Positions 1 through 8,283 of a DNA stretch of 64,000 nucleotides are shown here, piece by piece. This DNA is from an uncultured Massilia sp. GTDB taxonomy: Bacteria > Pseudomonadota > Gammaproteobacteria > Burkholderiales > Burkholderiaceae_D. Made by a program: the position numbers and the translations under genes. The notes under the pieces were generated by a model. It was given only the letters and a program-made list of their open reading frames with translations. It searched no databases and was not told the origin of the DNA. Numbering within the stretch: the stretch's first letter is position 1; each line of letters starts with the position of its first letter. The stretch spans positions 124,001 to 188,000 of the forward strand of contig NZ_CAJYEB010000049.1 of the NCBI RefSeq assembly GCF_913773735.1, read 5' to 3'.

Positions 1-1
1 C

Positions 2-673
2 CTGCCCGGCAACGAGCAGAACCTCGACCTCGCCCAGGCCGCGCGCCGCGCCGGCTGGAACGTGCTGACCATGCACTACCGCGGCAGCTGGGGCTCGGCG
101 GGCCGCTTCACGCTGGCCGGCGCCGGCGACGACGTCGACGCCGCGATGGCCTTCCTGCGCGATCCGGCGACGGTGCAGCGCTTCGGCATCGACACGCGCC
201 GCATCGTCGTCGCCGGCCACAGCATGGGCGGCTTCTTCGCCGCCCGCCATGCCGCCAGCCACGACGTCGCCGGCGCGATCCTGCTCGATCCGTGGAACAT
301 CGGCGCCACCGGCAAGGACGTGCGCGCCCATCCCGAAACCCGCCAGGACCGCATCGCCGCGATGGGCGAAGACTTCGGCACCAGCCTGGCCGGCACCGAC
401 GCCGCCACCCTGATGCGCGAGGTCGAGCAGCATGCCGACGACTGGGACCTGGCCGACGCCGCCGCCGGCCTGGCGCGCAAGCCGCTGCTGGTCGTCGGCG
501 CGCAGCGCGGTTCCGCCGCCGCCGTCGCGCCGGTCGTGGCCGCCGTCAAGGCGCAGCCGGGCGCGCAGGTGCAGGCGCTGACCCTGGCGTCGGACCACGC
601 GTTCGCCGACCAGCGCATCGCGCTGGCCGCGGCCGTGGTGCGCTGGCTGGACGCGCGGCGCAGCGCACGCTGA
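2..673 (+). CDS. Alpha/beta hydrolase, 5' end outside the window
   Basis: The reading frame is already open at base 2 and runs to the TGA at 671-673, so the N-terminus lies to the left. The ATG at 71 is unlikely to be the start, because coherent hydrolase sequence (LPGNEQNLDLAQAARRAGWN) precedes it. The nucleophile elbow GHSMGG is encoded near base 220, a strand-like LLVVGA segment follows near 487, and a candidate catalytic His lies in SDHAF near 594. This is the serine-hydrolase alpha/beta fold. No signal peptide can be judged. Substrate unknown: an esterase, a dienelactone-hydrolase-like enzyme or an acyl hydrolase are all possible. It is separated from the GH9 gene by that gene's own promoter, so a shared role is not implied. 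Confidence 0.85.
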   Translation: MPGNEQNLDLAQAARRAGWNVLTMHYRGSWGSAGRFTLAGAGDDVDAAMAFLRDPATVQRFGIDTRRIVVAGHSMGGFFAARHAASHDVAGAILLDPWNIGATGKDVRAHPETRQDRIAAMGEDFGTSLAGTDAATLMREVEQHADDWDLADAAAGLARKPLLVVGAQRGSAAAVAPVVAAVKAQPGAQVQALTLASDHAFADQRIALAAAVVRWLDARRSAR

Positions 674-685
674 CGCCGGCGCGGG

Positions 686-714
686 TTGACCGCGCGCCTT
701 GCCGCCGGTAGGAT
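686..714 (+). promoter_or_regulatory. Sigma-70-type promoter of the GH9 gene
   Basis: TTGACC at 686-691 and TAGGAT at 709-714 are separated by 17 bp, a good sigma-70 arrangement. The predicted start near 721 gives a leader of about 38 nt before the ATG at 759. The operator-like palindrome at 714-727 begins at the last base of the -10 box, a position where a repressor would block initiation. Read from sequence only; no transcript data. Confidence 0.55.
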
Positions 715-727
715 GAAATCGATTACA
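714..727. promoter_or_regulatory. LacI-type operator at the GH9 promoter (class A)
   Basis: TGAAATCGATTACA is a near-perfect 14-bp palindrome with central CG and TG/CA ends (12 of 14 positions symmetric), the usual shape of LacI/GalR-family operators. It overlaps the predicted transcription start. Thirteen of 14 bases recur at 13717-13730 inside the 5' end of the GH95 gene of the same pathway. Confidence 0.5.
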
Positions 728-758
728 CACCATCACCGCATCCACCCCGGGAGACCGC

Positions 759-2519
759 ATGCCACTTCGCGCGCGCCGCCACGCCGCCCATCCTTTCCAT
801 CCGCGCCGGCTGGCCGTCCTGGCCGCGCTGCTCGGCGCCGCCCAAGGTGCAGCCCAGGGGACCGACGCCATCCAGGTCAACCAGCTGGGCTTTTTGCCCG
901 GCGCGCGCAAGCTGGCCGTGGTGGCGGTGGCCGACGGGGCGGCGGCCGCGCGCTTCGCGGTGCGGGACGCCGCCGGCCGCACCGTGCTCGCCGGGCCGCT
1001 CGGCGCCGCCACCACCTGGGCCCCCTCCGGCCAGCCGGTGCGCGTGGCCGATTTCTCGGCGCTGCGCACGCCCGGCACCTACCGCATCGCCGTCGACGGC
1101 GTGGGCGAGTCGACGCCGTTTCCCGTCTCCGCCGACGCCTACCGCGCGCTCGACGCCGCCGCGGTCCGTGCCTACACGATGAACCGCGCCGGCATCGCCC
1201 TCGACCGGCGCGTGGCGGGGCCGTACGCGCGCGCGGCCGGCCATCCGGACGACAGGGTGCTGGTGCACGCGTCGGCGGCCTCCGCGGCGCGCCCCGCCCG
1301 CACCGTCATCGCCAGCCCGAAAGGCTGGTACGACGCCGGCGACTACAACAAGTACGTCGTCAACTCGGGCATCAGCACCTGGACGCTGCTGGCCGCCTAC
1401 GCGCACTTCCCGGCCTGGTTCGACGCGCTGGCGCTGGACCTGCCGGAGGATGCCGGCGGCGGCCCGCGCCTGCCCGGCCTGGTGCACGAGGTCCTGTGGA
1501 ACCTCGACTGGATGGCGACGATGCAGGATCCGCAGGACGGCGGCGTCTACCACAAGCTGACCAACCAGGGCTTCGACGGCATGGTGATGCCGGACCGGGC
1601 GACGGCGCCGCGCTACGTGGTGCAGAAGACCACCGCGGCGGCGCTCGACTTCGCGGCGACGCTGGCCGCCGCCAGCCGGGTGCTGGCGCGCTTCGACACC
1701 GCGGCGCCCGGGCGCTCGGCGCGCTGGCTGGCGGCGGCCGAGCGCGCGTGGCAGTGGGCGCTGGCGCATCCGGACGTGGTCTACCGCCAGCCGGACGACA
1801 TCCGGACCGGCACCTACGGCGACGATCGCCTGGACGACGAATTCGCCTGGGCCGCGGCCGAGCTGCTGGCCGCCACCGGCAAGGCCGCGTACCGCGACCC
1901 GGCGCCGGCCGCGGGCGCCGCGCGCTCCACGCAACCCGACTGGGGCGACGTGCGCATGCTGGGCTGGATCGCGCTGGCCGGCCAGGAACGGCGCCTGCCG
2001 GACGATGCGCGGACGGCGCGCCGCGACCTGCTGGCGGCGGCCGACACCCTGCTGGCGCGCTGGCAGGCGTCGCCCTACCGGCTGGCGATGGCGGACCGGG
2101 ACTTCGTCTGGGGCAGCAATGCCGTGGCGCTGAACCAGGCGCTGGTGCTGGTCCAGGCCTACCGCTTCACGCAACGGCGCGACTACCTGGACGCCGCCCA
2201 GTCGGCGCTCGACTACACGCTGGGCCGCAACCCGCTCGGCACCTCCTACGTGACCGGGTTCGGCGCGCGCGCGCCGCGCCACCCGCACCATCGTCCGTCG
2301 GTGGCGGACGGCATCGCCGCTCCGGTGCCGGGCTGGCTCGTCGGCGGCCCGAACCCGGGCCGCCAGGACGCGGCCGACTGCAAGGCAGGCTACCGCTCCG
2401 CGCTGCCGGCGCTGGCGTGGCTGGACGACGACTGCAGCTACGCCAGCAACGAGGTCGCCATCAACTGGAACGCGCCGCTGGTGTACGTGGCGGCGGCGCT
2501 GCAGGTGCTGCAGCGCTAG
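759..2519 (+). CDS. GH9 endo-beta-1,4-glucanase with N-terminal Ig-like domain
   Basis: A 586-aa protein. The first 34 residues look like a signal peptide. Residues about 36-125 (QVNQLGFLPGARK onward) match the Ig-like CelD_N domain that precedes many GH9 modules, and the rest is the GH9 (alpha/alpha)6 domain. Visible catalytic features are the YDAGDYNKYV motif with D192/D195 and the C-terminal SNEVAINWNAP segment with acid Glu at about 565. GH9 enzymes cut beta-1,4-glucans by inversion. In this context the likely substrate is the xyloglucan backbone or its oligosaccharides, though cellodextrin is equally possible for the family. The gene has its own promoter and operator and converges on the esterase gene with only 2 bp between the stop codons. 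No carbohydrate-binding module is visible. Confidence 0.9.
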   Translation: MPLRARRHAAHPFHPRRLAVLAALLGAAQGAAQGTDAIQVNQLGFLPGARKLAVVAVADGAAAARFAVRDAAGRTVLAGPLGAATTWAPSGQPVRVADFSALRTPGTYRIAVDGVGESTPFPVSADAYRALDAAAVRAYTMNRAGIALDRRVAGPYARAAGHPDDRVLVHASAASAARPARTVIASPKGWYDAGDYNKYVVNSGISTWTLLAAYAHFPAWFDALALDLPEDAGGGPRLPGLVHEVLWNLDWMATMQDPQDGGVYHKLTNQGFDGMVMPDRATAPRYVVQKTTAAALDFAATLAAASRVLARFDTAAPGRSARWLAAAERAWQWALAHPDVVYRQPDDIRTGTYGDDRLDDEFAWAAAELLAATGKAAYRDPAPAAGAARSTQPDWGDVRMLGWIALAGQERRLPDDARTARRDLLAAADTLLARWQASPYRLAMADRDFVWGSNAVALNQALVLVQAYRFTQRRDYLDAAQSALDYTLGRNPLGTSYVTGFGARAPRHPHHRPSVADGIAAPVPGWLVGGPNPGRQDAADCKAGYRSALPALAWLDDDCSYASNEVAINWNAPLVYVAAALQVLQR

Positions 2520-2521
2520 GC

Positions 2522-3622
2522 TTACCACCCCATCTTCTTGCGCACGAACGCGGCCAGCCGCTCGCCGTTCTCCTGGTGCTGGAACACGCGCGGATGCGCG
2601 CCATAGCCGGTGTACGGGAAGAACAGCGTGTCGATGCGCCGGTCGCCATCTTCCTTGCGCATGCGCTCCACGGCGGCACGCACGTAGCCCGGCCACGGCG
2701 AACCCGCGCGCGTGGCGTCCATGCTGCCCAGCGCGCACACGATGTAGGCCTTCGGATACAGCGCGCGGATGCGCCTGACCAGGCGCGCATAGGCGTCGAT
2801 GCGCTGGGCCTCGTCCGGTTCCGGCTGCAGCTTGTGGTCGCGCCCGATCAGCCAGGAATCGTTCTGCATCAGGTTGACCACGACCACGTCCGGCGTCCAG
2901 CGCCCGAAGTCCCAGCGCGTGTCGTTGTCGCCGACGGCGCTGAGCTGGTCGTAGAAGTCCGGCATGGTGAACGGGAACCAGCTGATCATCACGCCGATGC
3001 CGCTCTGCGACGTCATGTGCAGCTCGGCGCCCAGGCTGCGCGCCGCGATCGCGGCGTACGACATGTCGGCGTTCTTGTCGCGCTTGACCGCGTCGTCGCC
3101 GTTGAACGGCGCCTCGTTGCCCATGCCGCTGGTGATCGAGTCGCCGAAGACCTCGATGCGGCGCGCCGGCCGCGGCGGCGGCGCCAGCAGCGTGGCGCCG
3201 TCGTCGAGTTCGAAGCCGCGCAGCACGGTCGCGCCCTCCTCGCCCTCGGTGCGCTTGACGATGCGGAAGCTGTGCCGGCCCGGCGCCAGTCCGGTCGCCA
3301 CCTGGTAGGTCTTGCTGCCCTTGGCCGCCTGCAGGATCAGCGGCGTGGCCGCCCTGCCGTCGATGACGACGCCGAAGTAGTTCTGGCCCCGTTCGTCGTC
3401 CAGCGTCACCGACAGCGACGTGCCGGTGAAGTTGCCGGCGATGGCCGTCGCCGGCCAGGAGATCACCGGCGCCGCCGGGTCGGCCACGTCGATGCGCCCG
3501 GTGTAGCGCAGCTGCTTGTCGGCAGGCGAGATCGCGGTGCCGGCGTGGGCCGCATTGGCCAGCACGGCGGCCACCGTGGCTGCCAATGCAGCGGTCAGTG
3601 CGGCGCTCAGGATGTGCTTCAT
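2522..3622 (-). CDS. CE2-type SGNH acetyl esterase
   Basis: A 366-aa secreted protein with signal peptide (about residues 1-27, ending AANAAHAG-like). A beta-rich N-terminal domain (about 30-150) is followed by an SGNH hydrolase domain. The serine block is FGDSITSGMGNEA, the Asn block is NLMQNDSW, and the catalytic His lies in GYGAHPRVFQHQ. A jelly-roll-plus-SGNH layout is characteristic of carbohydrate esterase family 2, which removes acetyl groups from plant polysaccharides. It is the last gene of the xyloglucan series, 13 bp after the GH31 stop, so it probably deacetylates xyloglucan galactosyl side chains or oligosaccharides. The family call is confident; the substrate is inferred from neighbours. 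Confidence 0.85.
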   Translation of the reverse strand: MKHILSAALTAALAATVAAVLANAAHAGTAISPADKQLRYTGRIDVADPAAPVISWPATAIAGNFTGTSLSVTLDDERGQNYFGVVIDGRAATPLILQAAKGSKTYQVATGLAPGRHSFRIVKRTEGEEGATVLRGFELDDGATLLAPPPRPARRIEVFGDSITSGMGNEAPFNGDDAVKRDKNADMSYAAIAARSLGAELHMTSQSGIGVMISWFPFTMPDFYDQLSAVGDNDTRWDFGRWTPDVVVVNLMQNDSWLIGRDHKLQPEPDEAQRIDAYARLVRRIRALYPKAYIVCALGSMDATRAGSPWPGYVRAAVERMRKEDGDRRIDTLFFPYTGYGAHPRVFQHQENGERLAAFVRKKMGW

Positions 3623-3635
3623 GTCGTTCTCCTCG

Positions 3636-6515
3636 TCAAAGCTTGATCGTCACCGGCTTGCCGTCGTAGTCGACGGTGCGGTCGGCCGCGTCCAGATCGG
3701 CGGCCGGCACCACGCCCGGACGCAGCACGCGCACCTTGAACCGGCGCCTGGCCACCATGCCCGGATAGCTGCCGGCGCGCGCGCCGATCGTCACCGTGCC
3801 CGTCCTGTCGTCCCAGCTGAACGGGATGCGCGTGGCTTCGCCGCGCTGGTAGCCGTTCGAGACGCCGTCGTCCTCGTACAGCGTCGCCTTGCCGCTGGCG
3901 CCGGCCACCACCTGCAGCACGATCGGCGCGTCCGGTTTCTCGTCCACGTACTGGGTCACCGGGCCGGTCGCCACGATGCTGCCGGCGCGCAGGAACACGG
4001 GGATGCGGTCGGCCGGCGCGTCGACGGTGGCCGTGCTGCCGCCTTCGTGGCGCATGCCGGTGTCGAAATCGACCCAGTCGGCGCCGGCCGGGAAGACGAC
4101 GGTGCGCTGGCGCGCCCGGTAGCGCGTGACCGGCGCCACCATGAAGGCGGGGCCGAACATGTACTGGTCCTTGACGTCCTTGACGCGCTCGTCGTGCGGG
4201 AAGTCCATCACCAGGCCGCGCATCATCGTGCCCGAGGCGTAGTGGGTGTCGGCCGCCATCGAGTAAATATAGGGCATCAGGCGGTAGCGCAGCTTCAGGT
4301 AGGCCACCATGTTGTCGCGCATGGCGTCGTCGCCGGCGGCGATGTTGTAGATCTCGCGCTTGACCACCTCGCCGTGCGAGCGGAACAGCGGCGAGAACGC
4401 GCCGAACTGGAACCAGCGCCAGTTCAGTTCGCGCCACTCGGCCATGTCTTCCGGCTTGCCCTGGGCCGCCGCCGTGGCGCGGTTTTCCTGCGCCGCGCCG
4501 ACGTCGCCGCTCTGGAAACGGTTTTCCTGGGCGTAGCCGCCGATGTCGTGGGTCCAGTTCGGAATGCCCGACATCGACATGTTCACGCCCGAGGCGATCT
4601 GGTCGTGCAGGTTGTTCCAGCGCCCGGCCGTGTCGCCGCTCCACACGGCGACCGAATTGCGCTGGATGCCGGCGAACCCGGAGCGCGACAGGATGAACTG
4701 GCGGGTGTCGGGCTGGTCGCGCCGCAGGTGCTCGACCATGCCGCCCGAGTGCAGCAGGCTGTACGGGTTGAAGGTGATCTCGCCGGCGCCGTAGACGGTC
4801 GGGCCGATCAGCGTCTTGAAGTCCTCCGGGCGCGAGTTCGACAGCACGTCCGGCTCGGTATTGTCCATCCACCAGGCGTCGAAGCCCAGGTCGACCACCT
4901 TCTTGATCTGGCGGTAGTAGATGTCGCGCGCTTCCTGCGTGTACGGGTCGTAGTGGCTGTTCTTGTAGCCGGGACCGACCCAGTCGAGCGCACCATCCTC
5001 GACGTTCTTCGTCCACATGTACCCCTTTGACGCCAGCTCCTTGTAGTTGGCGGTATTCGCATAGAACTTGCCCCAGATGGAGATCATGATGCGCGCGTGC
5101 TGCTTGTGGACGGCGTCGACCATGCCCTTCGGATCCGGGAAGCGAACCTTGTCGAAGTCGTGCGAGCCCCAGCCGTCTTCCGGCCAGTAGAACCAGTCCT
5201 GCACGATGTTGTCCAGCGGCCAGCCGCGCTTGCGGTACTCGGCCACCGTGTCGAGTAGCTGCTGCTGCGTCTCGTAGCGCTGGCGCGACTGCCAGAAGCC
5301 GTAGGCCCACTTCGGCATCATCGGCGCCTGCCCGGTCAGCAGGCGGTAGCCCCCGACCACGTTGTCCATGCTGTCGGCGCTGATCACGTAGTAGTCGATG
5401 GCCTGCGCGGTCTCCGAGGACAGCGTCAGCGAATGGCGCTCGGGCGCCGGCAGCGGATCGTTGTGCGTCATCGCCACCATGCCGCCCGACGGCTTCCATT
5501 CCAGGTGCAGCCTGACCGGGCGGTCCTTCTCGAACGTCACCTCGACGTTGTGGTACCACGGGTTCCAGCCCTGGCGCCACACGTCCAGGACCTGCTTGCC
5601 GTCGATCGACAGCGTCGCGTAGTCCGACGCGTACAGCTGCATCTTGTGCACGCCGGGCTTGCTGCTGGCCATGCTGCCGTCCCAGACCACCTTCACGTCC
5701 TTGCCCGCCAGGTCCTTGGCCGGCGGCAGTTCCTTCGGCCAGTGCTCGGCCACGTCCTTCAGGTACTGGTAGGCGATGTCCTTTTCCTGGCGCTCCAGCG
5801 CCAGCTTGCCGTCGATGTAGTAGCGCGCCGTCAGGCCGCCCGGCTTGCCGTCGGCATCGCTCAGCGCCAGGTCGCGCGACAGCCAGGCATACGGTGTCGG
5901 ATCGCCGAAGCGGCTGATGCCGTTGTTGTCCCACAGGACGCCGTAGTTCTTGTCCGAGACGACGAAGGGCACGGCGGCGATCATGTTGTGCTGGGCCAGC
6001 AGGACGTCTTCGCCGTTGTAGTTCATCTGGCCGTTCTGGTGCTGGCCCAGGCCGTAGAACGCGTCCGCGGTGCCGTGGTTGAATCCCTGCCGGACCGCCA
6101 GCATCGGCTTGCCGCCCACGTCCACGGCGGTCATGCTTTCCGACGCCTGCGTCAGGAAGGGCTTGCCGGCGGCGTCGAAGAAGCGCACCTGGCCGTCCTT
6201 CAGCGACACCTCGGCCGCGATGCGCTTCGCCTTCAGGCGCACGGTGCCGGCGCTGCCGCCCCTGGCCGCGACGGTGAAGGCGCAGGCGCACGGCCTGGCC
6301 ACCGTCATCAGCGAGGGCGTCAGGGCCTTGCCGGGCTGGTCGAGCTTTAGCACCCGGACGATGTTGTCGCTCATCAGGTTCAGGCGCACGGCCCGGGCGG
6401 CGCCCGTGTCGGGGCGCACCTCGATGCCGGTGGCGCTCTTCTGGTAGCTGCCGGCCAGGGCCTGGCTGGCCGCCGCCAGCAGCAGGGCCGCGGCGGCGAT
6501 TCGGGTCAAACGCAT
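3636..6515 (-). CDS. GH31 alpha-xylosidase with PA14 insert
   Basis: A 959-aa protein with a signal peptide (residues 1-21, cleavage after ALA), hence periplasmic or surface-exposed. Layout: N-terminal galactose-mutarotase-like beta domain, a PA14-like insert at about 230-375, the GH31 TIM barrel, and a C-terminal beta region with the DUF5110-type segment. The nucleophile is D551 in WWMDNTEPD and the acid/base is D628 in VWSGDTAG. The inserted PA14 domain is the distinctive feature of Cellvibrio japonicus Xyl31A, an alpha-xylosidase specific for xyloglucan oligosaccharides, so the same activity is expected: releasing the non-reducing-end alpha-1,6-xylose. It starts 27 bp after the GH35 stop. 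The xylose released would feed the oxidative pathway encoded at 16593-23064. Confidence 0.92.
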   Translation of the reverse strand: MRLTRIAAAALLLAAASQALAGSYQKSATGIEVRPDTGAARAVRLNLMSDNIVRVLKLDQPGKALTPSLMTVARPCACAFTVAARGGSAGTVRLKAKRIAAEVSLKDGQVRFFDAAGKPFLTQASESMTAVDVGGKPMLAVRQGFNHGTADAFYGLGQHQNGQMNYNGEDVLLAQHNMIAAVPFVVSDKNYGVLWDNNGISRFGDPTPYAWLSRDLALSDADGKPGGLTARYYIDGKLALERQEKDIAYQYLKDVAEHWPKELPPAKDLAGKDVKVVWDGSMASSKPGVHKMQLYASDYATLSIDGKQVLDVWRQGWNPWYHNVEVTFEKDRPVRLHLEWKPSGGMVAMTHNDPLPAPERHSLTLSSETAQAIDYYVISADSMDNVVGGYRLLTGQAPMMPKWAYGFWQSRQRYETQQQLLDTVAEYRKRGWPLDNIVQDWFYWPEDGWGSHDFDKVRFPDPKGMVDAVHKQHARIMISIWGKFYANTANYKELASKGYMWTKNVEDGALDWVGPGYKNSHYDPYTQEARDIYYRQIKKVVDLGFDAWWMDNTEPDVLSNSRPEDFKTLIGPTVYGAGEITFNPYSLLHSGGMVEHLRRDQPDTRQFILSRSGFAGIQRNSVAVWSGDTAGRWNNLHDQIASGVNMSMSGIPNWTHDIGGYAQENRFQSGDVGAAQENRATAAAQGKPEDMAEWRELNWRWFQFGAFSPLFRSHGEVVKREIYNIAAGDDAMRDNMVAYLKLRYRLMPYIYSMAADTHYASGTMMRGLVMDFPHDERVKDVKDQYMFGPAFMVAPVTRYRARQRTVVFPAGADWVDFDTGMRHEGGSTATVDAPADRIPVFLRAGSIVATGPVTQYVDEKPDAPIVLQVVAGASGKATLYEDDGVSNGYQRGEATRIPFSWDDRTGTVTIGARAGSYPGMVARRRFKVRVLRPGVVPAADLDAADRTVDYDGKPVTIKL

Positions 6516-6542
6516 GGTCTTGTCTCCTCGTGACGCTGTTGT

Positions 6543-8201
6543 CTAGTAGGTGCCCAGCCGGACCTTGAGCACGGTCGGCGTCGCGGGCAGGTTCAGCCCG
6601 TAGTCGGTCTGGTCGCCGTTCCAGTTGCGCTCCATGACCCACTTGCCGTCGGCGTCGAAGCGGCCTTCCTCGACGCGCGCGAACATCGACGGCTTGCCGG
6701 CGTTGGCGCCGCTGCCGGCGAACTTGACGCGGATCTGCTGGCCCACCAGCACGAATTCGTCGGGCCCGACCTGGGCGATCGCCACGCCGCCGGACGGCTG
6801 TTCGGTGCCGGGGGCGTACTCGCTCTTGTCTTTCAGGTATTCGCGCTCGCCGAACTGGAACTCGCGGAACGTCAGCGTGGCCTTCCAGCCCGTCATCTCG
6901 ACGGCCTGCGCGGCGCGGTCGTCGCCCTCGGCCACGCCGTACGTCCGGCCCTCGAAGGCCCACCTGGCCCACTGGCGCTGCAGCGGCGCGAACGCGCCGT
7001 AGATCCGCGCGAACGGCTCGACCATGCGCCGGTCGGTGGCTTGCGCACCGAGCGGGTAGTTGCTGTACGCGGCGTAGTCGATGCCGAACGGCGCCACGCC
7101 GATGGCCCCCTTGCCGACGATCTGGTAGACGTAGCGCGCGTAGCTGGCGCCGTTGCCCATCTCCGGCACCATCAGCGGATTTCCGCGCGTCTGGAACTGG
7201 CGCAGGATCGCGTCGACCTTCTTCGACTCCGGCATGTAGATGTCCGGACCGGCGAAGTCGATGTGCGGCGCCGCAGCCCGGTAGATGCCCAGCACGTCGT
7301 GGGTCGGGCCGCCGCTGGCGAAATCCTTGTTCCATGGCGGCGCGGGGTCCTTGAGCGGATCGCGCAGCGCATTGTTGACGAACATCGGCAGGTCGTACAC
7401 GGCGCGTCCCGCCCGGGCGATCTCCTCGATGTAGCGGGCGATGGCCCAGCTGTGGAAGTACTGGTCGGCGTAGTCGCCGTAGACCTCGCGCCACGATCCG
7501 CGCGCCGGGCGCCCGGCCGGCGGCTTCTGGTGCGCCAGCACGGCGGCGGGCACCGGCTGCGCGAACGCGGCGGCGGCGCGCTTGCCGTAGTCGCGCGCGA
7601 CGCCGTAGGTGCCGACCTCGTTCTCGACCTGCACCATGATGACGGTCTTGCGGTCGCCGTCGATGCGCTTGATGTGCTCCATCAGCGCCACGAAGGCCTT
7701 CCTGTCGGCGGCCAGCGTGGCGTCGCCGAACGGCGACAGGCAGTAGCTTGTCTTGCCGTCCTTGTCGATCATGCGCGGGAAGCGCGCATTGTCGAATTTC
7801 ACCCACTCGGGCGTGTAGGCGGCGCCAGTATTCTTCCAGGTGCCGAACCACAGCAGCACCAGGCGCTTGTCGTGCTTCCTGGCCTCGGCGACCAGGGTGT
7901 CGACGTAGGAGAAATCGAAACTGCCCTCCTTCGGCTCGACCTGTTCCCAGGCCACCGGGATTTCCAGCGTGTTGGCGTGCGCGTCCTCGAGCGCGGCCCA
8001 GACCTTCGCCAGCGCGGCGGGATAGTTGCTGGAATTGTGGGCCTGGCCGCCCAGGATCAGGTAGGGCGCGCCGTCGACCAGCAGGGCGTGGCGCCCGTCC
8101 TTCTCGACGATGCGCGGCATCTCGGCGGCATGGGCGCCGGCCGCGCCGAGCGCGGCGAGCAGCACGGACAGGACGAGCGGGCGTGGAGCGTTGTTCTTCA
8201 T
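6543..8201 (-). CDS. GH35 beta-galactosidase (Bgl35A-like)
   Basis: I start at the ATG 8201 (552 aa), because MKNNAPRPLVLSVLLAALGA begins a clean signal peptide; an upstream in-frame ATG at 8234 would put 11 odd residues in front. The GH35 barrel shows the acid/base Glu195 in QVENEVG and the nucleophile Glu347 in MVPEMGN. The C-terminal 150 residues are the beta-rich domain found in the bacterial GH35 subgroup that includes Cellvibrio japonicus Bgl35A, which removes the beta-1,2-galactose from xyloglucan L side chains. Its position between a TonB receptor and an alpha-xylosidase fits exactly that step: galactose must leave before xylose becomes accessible. It is much shorter than LacZ-type enzymes. 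Confidence 0.9.
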   Translation of the reverse strand: MKNNAPRPLVLSVLLAALGAAGAHAAEMPRIVEKDGRHALLVDGAPYLILGGQAHNSSNYPAALAKVWAALEDAHANTLEIPVAWEQVEPKEGSFDFSYVDTLVAEARKHDKRLVLLWFGTWKNTGAAYTPEWVKFDNARFPRMIDKDGKTSYCLSPFGDATLAADRKAFVALMEHIKRIDGDRKTVIMVQVENEVGTYGVARDYGKRAAAAFAQPVPAAVLAHQKPPAGRPARGSWREVYGDYADQYFHSWAIARYIEEIARAGRAVYDLPMFVNNALRDPLKDPAPPWNKDFASGGPTHDVLGIYRAAAPHIDFAGPDIYMPESKKVDAILRQFQTRGNPLMVPEMGNGASYARYVYQIVGKGAIGVAPFGIDYAAYSNYPLGAQATDRRMVEPFARIYGAFAPLQRQWARWAFEGRTYGVAEGDDRAAQAVEMTGWKATLTFREFQFGEREYLKDKSEYAPGTEQPSGGVAIAQVGPDEFVLVGQQIRVKFAGSGANAGKPSMFARVEEGRFDADGKWVMERNWNGDQTDYGLNLPATPTVLKVRLGTY

Positions 8202-8283
8202 GCGGGTTGGTATCCTCACGGGCGTTGACGACATCGATGAGGGCGGGCGCCGCGGGACCAGCCCGCGGCGCCCGCCCCGCTGC

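Noticed and set aside
3619-7851. Open minus-strand frame of about 1400 codons in another phase
   Set aside because: It overlaps the GH31 and GH35 genes in the wrong frame; Arg/Ala/Gly-rich shadow.
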